Source: Deltaproteobacteria bacterium (GTDB lineage Bacteria > Myxococcota_A > Polyangia > Palsa-1104 > JAEUJZ01). From it: DNA of 6,155 bases. The DNA lies in contig JAGNNG010000125.1 in assembly GCA_017990795.1 (NCBI GenBank), positions 1 to 6,155 on the forward strand, in the 5' to 3' direction. Shown piece after piece: positions 1 through 5,713 of this stretch (position 1 is the first letter of the stretch; each line of letters opens with the position of its first letter). The position numbers were made by a program, and so were the translations under genes. The notes beneath the pieces are model-generated. The model saw only the letters and a list, made by a program, of their open reading frames with translations. It was not told the origin of the DNA and ran no database searches.

Positions 1-103
1 CTGCAGCCATATTGCGGCTCAATCGTGGTGGGTCCGATTTTCTTGGGAGATAGAGGAGTCTGGGGTGATGTGAAGCGAAGCAACGTCCACCGCCAGCTTC
101 GAC

Positions 104-109
104 TATAGT
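104..109 (+). promoter_or_regulatory. possible -10 element upstream of the aldehyde dehydrogenase gene
   Basis: TATAGT matches the bacterial -10 consensus TATAAT at five of six positions. It would start transcription near base 116, giving a leader of about 33 nt before the ATG at 149. No convincing -35 hexamer lies 16-18 nt upstream and there is no TGn extension, so this is a weak prediction. The rest of bases 1-148 shows no supported gene. One frame is open from base 1 to a TAG at 106-108 and could be the tail of an upstream gene, but 35 codons are too few to decide. Confidence 0.22.
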
Positions 110-148
110 GCCGTGCAGTTTAGGACACGATGAACAAGAGGGCATTCC

Positions 149-1729
149 ATGGTCACGCTAAGTAGCTTCGTTTCTGGTGAGTTCAAAAGTGGGAGTGGAC
201 CAGCTTCGCGCGCAAAGCTGGTTAATCCAGCGACAGAGGAGGTCGTTGCTGAAACCAGCACTGAGGGAATCGACTTCGCGGCGGCACTCGCATTCGCGCG
301 ACAGCAAGGCGCCCCCGCAATTCGTGCGATGTCCTTTGCGGCTCGCGGGGCGATGCTGGGTGCCGCAAGCAAGGTTCTTTACGGATATCGGGACGAGCTC
401 ATCTCGCTGGCGATGGCAAATGGAGGCAACACTCGCGGCGACGCAAAGTTTGATGTCGATGGCGCTATCGCCACTCTCGCAGCGTACGGAGAGCTCGGTC
501 TGAGCCTGGGCGACTCCACTTTCCTTGTGGACGGAAATGGGAGTCAGCCCACAAGCTCGAACAAGCTCTGGGGTGAACACTTGTGGCTACCGCGCAACGG
601 CGTGGCTGTTCACATCAATGCCTTTAACTTTCCGGCGTGGGGGCTGTGCGAAAAAGCTGCAGTGGCTTGGCTGTGCGGATTGCCGGTGCTGTCAAAGCCC
701 GCGACAAGTACCGCCGTGGTCGCAGCCCGTATCGTCGAGCTGCTCGCCGAAAGCAACGTAATTCCCAGCGGCGCGCTCTCATTTTTTCCAGGGGCTCTGG
801 GTAACCTTCTCGAGCTGCTGACCGAGCAGGACGTGCTGGCTTTTACGGGCTCAAGTGACACCGCCCAGCTGCTGCGCCGTCATCCGGCAGTGCTGGAGCG
901 CGGGGTTCGGTTAAACGTCGAAGCAGACAGCCTAAACGCCGCGATCTTGGGTCCTGACGCAGAAGAGGGCTCCGAGACGTACGACTTGTTCCTCTCTGAT
1001 GTCGTGCGGGATATCACCCAGAAAACAGGGCAAAAGTGCACAGCGATCAGGCGCATCTTTGTGCCGACAGAGCGCATCGACGGGGTCCTTGCAGACCTGG
1101 CCGATCGACTTGGCGCATGCCGCGTTGGCAACCCCGCTACCAGCGGCGTCACCATGGGCCCACTGACAACCCGCGCGCAGCTCGACTCCGTCCGCGCAGG
1201 AATCGAGGCCCTAGTAGCTGCTCAGGGCACATCTGTGATCCTGGGTGGTAGCGAGCCTATCGACGGTCTTGGTAGCCCAGCAGGGAAAGGCTTTTTTGTT
1301 CGCCCAACCCTGCTGTTGTGCAAAGACCGAAGCCAAGCGCACCCAGTCCACCATCGCGAGGTCTTCGGCCCAGTCGCCACCGTCCTCCCCTACTCCACCA
1401 GCGCCGAAGCCATTCAGGGCGTACGCAGCGGAGGCGGATGCTTGGTTACCTCGGTGTACAGTGACGATCGCAAGTTCGTACCGACGGTAGCGATGGGTAT
1501 CGGGTCCTACCTGGGCCGACTCTTTATCGGCAGCTCGAAGCTCTCTGGTCAGTCGCCTGGCCCCGGCACCGTCTTTGCGACCATGAACCACGGCGGCCCA
1601 GGCCGCGCAGGTGACGGTCACGAGCTTGGCGGCACCCGCGGCATGCAGCTGTACATGCAGCGGTGCGCCGTGATGGGTTACAAGCCCACCATCGAAGGCT
1701 TACTGCCCGCCGGACGAGCCAGCAAGTAG
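149..1729 (+). CDS. boxD: aldehyde dehydrogenase, BoxD-like (3,4-dehydroadipyl-CoA semialdehyde dehydrogenase / PaaZ N-terminal type)
   Basis: This 526-residue protein spans a complete ALDH-superfamily fold. Visible landmarks are the cofactor-domain HINAFNFPAW motif (155-164, Asn160 the likely oxyanion Asn), FTGS (232-235), general-base Glu258 in RLNVEADSLN, nucleophile Cys297 in GQKCTAIRR, EVFGPV (404-409) and the C-terminal HGGPGRAG (481-488) with ELGG. The NVEADSLN and GQKCTAIRR stretches closely match BoxD of the aerobic benzoyl-CoA (epoxide) pathway, which oxidises 3,4-dehydroadipyl-CoA semialdehyde to the acid, usually with NADP+, in the cytoplasm. PaaZ is about 150 residues longer because of a C-terminal MaoC hydratase; that domain is absent here, which also favours BoxD. 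The ATG at 149 follows AAGAGGG (136-142) with a 6-nt spacing. No other box or paa gene is in the window, so the natural substrate is unproven. The symbol reflects family likeness only. Confidence 0.88.
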   Translation: MVTLSSFVSGEFKSGSGPASRAKLVNPATEEVVAETSTEGIDFAAALAFARQQGAPAIRAMSFAARGAMLGAASKVLYGYRDELISLAMANGGNTRGDAKFDVDGAIATLAAYGELGLSLGDSTFLVDGNGSQPTSSNKLWGEHLWLPRNGVAVHINAFNFPAWGLCEKAAVAWLCGLPVLSKPATSTAVVAARIVELLAESNVIPSGALSFFPGALGNLLELLTEQDVLAFTGSSDTAQLLRRHPAVLERGVRLNVEADSLNAAILGPDAEEGSETYDLFLSDVVRDITQKTGQKCTAIRRIFVPTERIDGVLADLADRLGACRVGNPATSGVTMGPLTTRAQLDSVRAGIEALVAAQGTSVILGGSEPIDGLGSPAGKGFFVRPTLLLCKDRSQAHPVHHREVFGPVATVLPYSTSAEAIQGVRSGGGCLVTSVYSDDRKFVPTVAMGIGSYLGRLFIGSSKLSGQSPGPGTVFATMNHGGPGRAGDGHELGGTRGMQLYMQRCAVMGYKPTIEGLLPAGRASK

Positions 1730-1742
1730 CTCTGCGCCCCCA

Positions 1743-1770
1743 CGCGGGCTCACTGTGGCTTGAGCCCGCG
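1743..1770. terminator. 10-bp perfect inverted repeat between convergent genes, likely shared terminator
   Basis: CGCGGGCTCA (1743-1752) pairs perfectly with TGAGCCCGCG (1761-1770) across the 8-nt loop CTGTGGCT. It starts 13 nt after the aldehyde dehydrogenase stop and includes the TPR gene's own stop codon (1750-1752, minus strand). On the + strand a five-T run (1783-1787) follows only after 12 nt. On the minus strand no T-run follows. It is therefore not a textbook intrinsic terminator on either strand, but the position between converging genes and the GC-rich stem make a transcription-ending or 3'-end-protecting role plausible. Confidence 0.55.
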
Positions 1771-3012
1771 CCGCTTCATCTCTTTTTCGTAATCACAGCG
1801 CGCCTTGATGCGGTTGATCGTCTCGGTCAGCTGTGGGTCCGGGCTTACCAGCGTCAGCTCTTTTAGCCCTTCCTCGCAGCGCCCGGTCGTCGCCAGCGTC
1901 GAGGCCAGGTGCAGCCGCGCGGACTGCATCTTGGGATTTTTCTGCAGCGCGGCCCGAAACTCTTGCTCAGCCCGAGGAATATCGCCGGCTTTGCGTCGCG
2001 CCAGTCCCAGATCAGTCAAGATTTCAGGCGTCGCCTCAATGGTCTTGGCCCGCTCTAGCGCCTGCACCGCCGGAGCCGATTGCTCTCGACGAATATGCAC
2101 CACTCCCAGCCGCCAGTAGCCCTTGATTAGCATCTGCCGCCCGTCTTCCTTTTCATCGGCGTTTTTGGCGCTCTTAAACTGCTCTTCTGCCAGCTGCGTT
2201 GCCGCAGTTAGCTCGGCCACCGCCTCGTCATAGCGCTTCGCGTCCGAGAGCAGCAGACCCAAGTTCAAGTGTGGATGGGGCCGATCCGAAGCCAGCTGCA
2301 CCGCTTCCCGCGCCGGAACGATCGCCTCCTCCATCTTGCCTGCCCGTCGCAGCACCACCGCCAAATTCAGCTGCGCATCCGCCTGATCGGCCCGAGGATT
2401 TGCATCCGCTGGCTTGAGCTTGGTGGCTCGCGTATAGGCCGCAATGGACTCGGCCCAGTGCTTCATTGCCTCGTGCGCGACCCCCAGGTTGTACTGCGCC
2501 TCAAACAGGTCTGGCTTGGCTTTGACTGCCTGCTCCAGCACCTCGATCGCTTCAGCAGCGCGACCGCTATCCGTCAACACAGCCCCAAGCTCTGCCCGCA
2601 CCTTGTAGGTCTGCTCGTCGACGTTTGAGTGGTCCTTGTCCAGCGCAGCCCGAAAGTCGGCCTCAGCTTCGCGCAGGCGATTCATTTTTTGGTAGCAAGC
2701 GCCGCGCAGATACAGCGGCTTGGGCAACATCGGGTCGCGCCCGATCGCATCCGAGAACGCCTTGAGCGCTTCCTCGTAGCGTCCCGCCGCCATTTTCTGG
2801 GTGCCAAGCTCCATCAGCGCCACGAGCACCTGCGAGCCTGGCACAACATTTCGCGGCGTTGCCTCGCCATGATACTCGGGCGTCTTGGTCTTACCCGTCG
2901 GTGCAGCTTTTTTGGCTGTCGCCGCCGGCTTCGCTCCCGCTGGCTGAGCCGACGCTGGTTGTGCCCACCCAGCCGTCACGACCAAGCCGAAAACCAGCAG
3001 CCGCTGCACCAT
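1750..3012 (-). CDS. secreted (periplasmic) TPR-repeat protein
   Basis: With the start at 3012 the protein has 420 residues. Residues 1-22 form a typical Sec signal peptide: Arg4, a hydrophobic core LLVFGLVV, and a PASA-Q cleavage site with no lipobox Cys. A Lys/Ala/Pro-rich linker (about 23-58) follows. About nine tandem 34-residue TPR units fill roughly 65-393, showing the usual pattern (GRYEEALKAFSDAIGRDP; YNLGVAHEAMKHWAESIAAY; DLGLARRKAGDIPRAEQEF). A charged helix ends the protein. TPR arrays are protein-binding scaffolds; the partner is unknown. An in-frame ATG at 3108 would add 32 residues. I prefer 3012 because the added codons have only 16 of 32 G/C third positions and would bury the signal peptide behind a long n-region. 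Neither start has a clear Shine-Dalgarno. The gene is divergent from a MoxR operon; Bat-type MoxR operons often encode TPR proteins, so a functional link is possible but inferred. Confidence 0.85.
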   Translation of the reverse strand: MVQRLLVFGLVVTAGWAQPASAQPAGAKPAATAKKAAPTGKTKTPEYHGEATPRNVVPGSQVLVALMELGTQKMAAGRYEEALKAFSDAIGRDPMLPKPLYLRGACYQKMNRLREAEADFRAALDKDHSNVDEQTYKVRAELGAVLTDSGRAAEAIEVLEQAVKAKPDLFEAQYNLGVAHEAMKHWAESIAAYTRATKLKPADANPRADQADAQLNLAVVLRRAGKMEEAIVPAREAVQLASDRPHPHLNLGLLLSDAKRYDEAVAELTAATQLAEEQFKSAKNADEKEDGRQMLIKGYWRLGVVHIRREQSAPAVQALERAKTIEATPEILTDLGLARRKAGDIPRAEQEFRAALQKNPKMQSARLHLASTLATTGRCEEGLKELTLVSPDPQLTETINRIKARCDYEKEMKRRGLKPQ

Positions 3013-3116
3013 CAGGCGCGGTCGAGGCCGACCCTGAACACGCGCATCTGGCGACCGAGAAAACTGCGTTACGACGGGGGCAGGGAAACAATCAAGTCGA
3101 CTCACCATGGTCCAGA

Positions 3117-3145
3117 AATTTAGCCCGGATGGGCCAGGCTGTCAC
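3117..3145 (-). promoter_or_regulatory. candidate sigma70-type promoter for the TPR gene
   Basis: Read on the minus strand, GTGACA (3145-3140, five of six matches to TTGACA) and TAAATT (3122-3117, four of six matches to TATAAT) are separated by exactly 17 nt. Transcription would start near 3110. That gives a leader of about 100 nt if translation starts at 3012, or an essentially leaderless mRNA if it starts at 3108. Only the spacing and the -35 match are strong. Confidence 0.35.
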
Positions 3146-3235
3146 CTTCCAGGATGCTCGCGGGCAGCCAAGTGCGCACGCTCGCTGCTGTCACGGAACC
3201 ACGGTGCCCAAGCGCCCCGAGTGAGCAATTTGCTG

Positions 3236-3250
3236 TGATATCATCGCAGG
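3236..3250 (+). promoter_or_regulatory. candidate extended -10 promoter giving a leaderless mRNA
   Basis: TGA-TATCAT (TG at 3236-3237, hexamer 3239-3244) fits the extended -10 pattern TGn-TATAAT, with five of six hexamer matches. No -35 hexamer is evident, which is usual for extended -10 promoters. The first transcribed base, counted 7 nt past the hexamer's end, is 3251, the A of the ATG of the membrane-protein gene. No Shine-Dalgarno stands at a working distance from that ATG, which agrees with leaderless translation. The core TGATATCA is an 8-bp palindrome. Confidence 0.38.
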
Positions 3251-4075
3251 ATGTCGCTGTGGCCGACGCTGCTCGGCGTCAATCTTTGGCTGATCGCGCA
3301 GCTGGTGCCACTGGGGCTAAGTCCCGGCGAGAAACCGCTTTGGCTGCTGTGCTGCGTGCCGATTTGCCCGCTTCTACTGATGCTGTGCCAAGTTTTTCGT
3401 CGCCATCAGCTGGCGCAGCTTGGTCTGCTGGTCGGCGTGCCGCTATCAGCGTGGATGCCCAGCATCGAAGGACCGCTCGCGGCCAGCAAGCTACACCCAC
3501 CGCTGGCAGTGCTGGTACAGCTGGCAGTGCTGCTTTTGTACCTGGCACTCACCAGCGCGCAGTTGGCAACGCAGGCACCAGCGCTCATCCCCGTCAGCGC
3601 CCAAGGCAGCCCCGAGGATCAAACCCAAAGCGCCACCCGGCAGACAAGCGATGAAGCGGCACTGTGGCGACACGCCCCGCTAGAGCTTCCACCGATGACG
3701 TCCCAGGTGAAAAGGCAGCTATGGATCTACCGGCTGCTGCTGGCGATGTGCGCCGCTATACCGCTGGTGTTTTTGTGGGCGCTCGACGTCCATGTGCCCA
3801 ATCTGCGGGCGCTGCGAGAGTCTCTCGGTACGCCACAGCGCGCTACCGCGATGCGAGCTTCCCTGACAGCCGCCGTCGCTCTGCTGTGGACCGTGCTGTT
3901 TCAAGTTGGGTTTGTCCGACCGCTGCAGGCGCACATGGAGCACGATCGTGACCTGCAAGCGCAGCTGGCCAGACTTCGGCAGCGAAACCGACGCGGGCGA
4001 CCCCGCGCTCAGCTGTATTTGGCGATGCTGCTCGCGCTGTGCAGCACGGGCTTGCTTCTCTGGTGGAGCATCTGA
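3251..4075 (+). CDS. polytopic inner-membrane protein of unrecognised family, first gene of the MoxR operon
   Basis: I do not recognise this 274-residue protein. It has about seven hydrophobic segments, at roughly 4-23, 29-48, 53-69, 83-103, 157-178, 204-222 and 254-273. A polar linker (about 105-156) separates the first four from the rest, and an Arg/Gln-rich stretch with probable helical character (228-252) precedes the last. The positive loops (FRRHQ at 49-53, the linker, RQRNRRGR at 243-250) suggest a cytoplasmic N-terminus and an outside C-terminus. No catalytic motif is visible, and it lacks obvious DUF4129 hallmarks. The start at 3251 is the first ATG after an in-frame TGA at 3236-3238; it has no Shine-Dalgarno, but an extended -10 sits just upstream. 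Its stop is 32 nt before the next gene, so co-transcription with DUF4350 and moxR is likely. A membrane partner of MoxR is a reasonable guess, not shown. Confidence 0.8.
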   Translation: MSLWPTLLGVNLWLIAQLVPLGLSPGEKPLWLLCCVPICPLLLMLCQVFRRHQLAQLGLLVGVPLSAWMPSIEGPLAASKLHPPLAVLVQLAVLLLYLALTSAQLATQAPALIPVSAQGSPEDQTQSATRQTSDEAALWRHAPLELPPMTSQVKRQLWIYRLLLAMCAAIPLVFLWALDVHVPNLRALRESLGTPQRATAMRASLTAAVALLWTVLFQVGFVRPLQAHMEHDRDLQAQLARLRQRNRRGRPRAQLYLAMLLALCSTGLLLWWSI

Positions 4076-4093
4076 CCGCTGGCTGGCATGCTC

Positions 4094-4100
4094 AGGAGGT
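4094..4100 (+). promoter_or_regulatory. strong ribosome binding site that sets the start of the 64-aa gene
   Basis: AGGAGGT is a near-perfect Shine-Dalgarno sequence, 7 nt before the ATG at 4108. It is the best one in the window and argues against the upstream in-frame ATG at 4039, which would overlap the preceding gene. Confidence 0.85.
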
Positions 4101-4107
4101 TCTCTCA

Positions 4108-4302
4108 ATGCGCAAGCTCCCTTTCTTTCAGTTCCTAACGACCCTGCTGCTGCTGGGCAGCTTGGTGTTTTTCTGGCAGTGCATCTCTCACCTGGCGCGT
4201 CGCGACTATGTGGCGGCGGGGATGCTGACACTCATCGGGATCTCGACGCTGTGGGTAGGTAGTGAGCTGGCACGGTTGGCCCTGGCCGAGCGCGACGCAT
4301 GA
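4108..4302 (+). CDS. small two-helix membrane protein
   Basis: This 64-residue protein is mostly hydrophobic. One helix lies at about 5-25 (FFQFLTTLLLLGSLVFFWQC) and a second at about 37-58, with a positive connector HLARRD (28-33) and a charged tail (ERDA). It belongs to no family I can name. Its excellent ribosome binding site, and its position 32 nt after the 274-aa membrane gene and 52 nt before the DUF4350 gene, support a real gene that is translated well. Small double-spanning proteins in such operons often act as subunits or stabilisers of larger membrane complexes, which is inference here. Because both the N-terminus (MRK) and the connector are positive, topology is ambiguous. The stop TGA overlaps an ATG (ATGA, 4299-4302) that opens a short ORF. 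Confidence 0.78.
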   Translation: MRKLPFFQFLTTLLLLGSLVFFWQCISHLARRDYVAAGMLTLIGISTLWVGSELARLALAERDA

Positions 4303-4373
4303 GACCTCGCTACCAGCCCTGCGCGCCGTGCCGTCGCCCCAGTGGAGAGCGTGCATGCTTGCATCACTGCTAA
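4299..4373 (+). CDS. possible cysteine-rich mini-ORF bridging two genes
   Basis: An ATG overlaps the stop of the 64-aa gene (ATGA) and opens 24 codons ending in TAA at 4371-4373, 16 nt past the start codon of the DUF4350 gene in another frame. The peptide is basic and has four Cys, at 8, 11, 20 and 24 (CAPC ... CLHHC), plus two His. It has no Shine-Dalgarno of its own, so it would be read only by reinitiation. A 24-codon open frame in GC-rich DNA arises easily by chance, hence the low confidence. Confidence 0.15.
   Translation: MRPRYQPCAPCRRPSGERACLHHC
4344..4349 (+). promoter_or_regulatory. ribosome binding site that sets the DUF4350 gene start
   Basis: GGAGAG lies 5 nt before the ATG at 4355. 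It supports that start over the in-frame GTG codons at 4262 and 4328, which lack a comparable site and would place extra residues ahead of the hydrophobic N-terminal segment. Confidence 0.6.
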
Positions 4374-5713
4374 CGCTGTGCGCCCTGCTCGGGCTGGCAG
4401 CGCCCCTTCCCGAGCCTCAGTCCACGGGCCGCGACTTTCATGTCAGCCACAAAGGCTGGAACGGTCTCTCTGATTTTTCGACGCTGGCCCAAGATCTTGG
4501 ATGTGCAGTCACCGTTAAGCGAACACTCGACTGGGATTCTCTCGACGGCCAAGACGTCCTCGTGGTGCTGCACCCAGAGACTGCGCTCGATGAGAACAAC
4601 GCGCTTTCATTTTTGGCTGCTGGCGGACGCATGGTGCTGGCGGATGACTACGGCCTGGGCGCGGGCCTGCTGCGACGAATGGGCATCATCCGCACCGACG
4701 CCCCGCTGCCCAAAGGAACCTCTTATTATCGCGACGGTCAGGACCTCCCGATCGCAGTACCGGTCCGAGGAACCTCCCTGGGTCGCGCAACACAAGAGCT
4801 GGTCGCCAATCACTCTTCGTATTTCAGCAGCTCGCTGCCTGCGACTTATACCTTTGCCGCCAGCGCTGCCCTCGTCATTGAAGCCACGCTGGGCCGAGGC
4901 CGCATGGTGGCCCTCGCTGACCCGAGTGTGCTCATCAACAACATGCTGCAACTGCCGGGCAACCGCGACTTCGCAGCACGTCTGGTCGTCGATGTGTGTC
5001 GCCTCCAGCGTGATCGCTTGGTGATCCTGTATGGCCCGTTTGCGCAGCGCGGCCAGACTCCAGCCGTTTTGGTGGGCGCGCCCAGCGTCGGTGGAGCCGC
5101 AGATGTACCAGACAACCTAAACCGCGCCATGGGCGGCGCCAACCTGCACATCCTACAGACGCTGAAGCAGGGTCGAGCCGCGCTAAACATGGACGTGGTG
5201 GTGCTACTTGGCCTGGTCTTCTCCGTCGCAACTTTGCTACTGCTGCTGCGCTACTTGCCGATGCCGGTGCCACCTCAAGACGGCAGCTTTGCGCGCCCGC
5301 CGCGTCCGGTTGAGACCGGACTTTTCGCCAGCATCCAGCGCTACGCGGGCGGCTCGGGTCAGGCGGTCGCCTGGGGTTACATCTACCCAGCGACGATGCT
5401 GCGCGAGGAAGTCCTGGCACGACTGCAGCCGCTGCTCCTCGATGTTGCCGTCGATCCATCCATCACCACGCTGACCGCCGCCCAAGTGCGCACGGCCATC
5501 GCAGCCAAGGTCAGCCCCAGCGCCGGCAACCTAGCCGGGACTCTGTGGCAGGAACTCGCCGTTCTTACTGGCCTGACCCGCAGTCGCGCAGCCTCGGCCC
5601 ACGGCGGCACGGTGCGCATCTCTGAAAAAAAGCTGAAACGTTGGTACGACCAAACCATCGCGCTGTTTGCTGAGCTAGATCGCCTCGGCGCGAGCGACAA
5701 AAAGGCTTCGTAA
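4355..5713 (+). CDS. membrane-anchored DUF4350 domain protein
   Basis: The 452-residue protein starts with a signal peptide or anchor (about 1-18, LASLLTLCALLGLAAPLP). A DUF4350 domain follows at about 25-230. Its hallmarks are GWNGLSDFSTLAQDLGC (34-50), a hydrophobic strand DVLVVLHPE (67-75), LSFLAAGGRMVLADDYG (84-100) and GRGRMVALADPSVLINNML (180-198); the alternating pattern resembles glutamine-amidotransferase-like folds but I see no catalytic Cys triad. A transmembrane helix lies at about 280-299, followed by a Pro-rich turn and a helical C-terminal region (about 315-452) likely in the cytoplasm, where it could reach the MoxR ATPase. DUF4350 genes commonly sit beside moxR and DUF58 genes, as here: its TAA overlaps the moxR ATG. 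Its biochemical role is unknown. An upstream in-frame GTG at 4262 would lengthen it to 483 residues, overlapping the 64-aa gene by 41 nt; I consider that unlikely. Confidence 0.82.
   Translation: MLASLLTLCALLGLAAPLPEPQSTGRDFHVSHKGWNGLSDFSTLAQDLGCAVTVKRTLDWDSLDGQDVLVVLHPETALDENNALSFLAAGGRMVLADDYGLGAGLLRRMGIIRTDAPLPKGTSYYRDGQDLPIAVPVRGTSLGRATQELVANHSSYFSSSLPATYTFAASAALVIEATLGRGRMVALADPSVLINNMLQLPGNRDFAARLVVDVCRLQRDRLVILYGPFAQRGQTPAVLVGAPSVGGAADVPDNLNRAMGGANLHILQTLKQGRAALNMDVVVLLGLVFSVATLLLLLRYLPMPVPPQDGSFARPPRPVETGLFASIQRYAGGSGQAVAWGYIYPATMLREEVLARLQPLLLDVAVDPSITTLTAAQVRTAIAAKVSPSAGNLAGTLWQELAVLTGLTRSRAASAHGGTVRISEKKLKRWYDQTIALFAELDRLGASDKKAS

Noticed and set aside
1..6. CTGCAG (a PstI site) at the very first bases, suggesting a cloning junction
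   Set aside because: A six-base match at the edge proves nothing, and no vector sequence is visible.
53..61. Unusual Walker A with Ala instead of Gly in MoxR (residue 58, bases 5884-5886; coordinates given here are residue numbers)
   Set aside because: GVPGxAKT is the ordinary form in the MoxR family, so it does not indicate an inactive ATPase.
52..108. AGAGGAG (52-58) followed by short frames starting at 66-70
   Set aside because: The ATG at 68 is followed at once by TGA, and the GTG at 70 gives only 12 codons. Nothing supports a leader peptide beyond the purine-rich run.
2629..3123. A 164-codon plus-strand open frame opposite the start of the TPR gene
   Set aside because: It is the shadow of the TPR repeats; the minus-strand frame has clear signal-peptide and TPR patterns.
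3154..3654. A 166-codon plus-strand open frame overlapping the 274-aa membrane gene
   Set aside because: Its product is an Ala/Ser/Arg-rich sequence without domain or start signal; the overlapping frame encodes well-formed membrane helices.
3719..4231. A 170-codon minus-strand open frame opposite the two small membrane proteins
   Set aside because: Its translation is low-complexity, rich in Arg, Ser, Gln and Pro, with no domain. The plus strand gives coherent transmembrane segments and a strong ribosome binding site.
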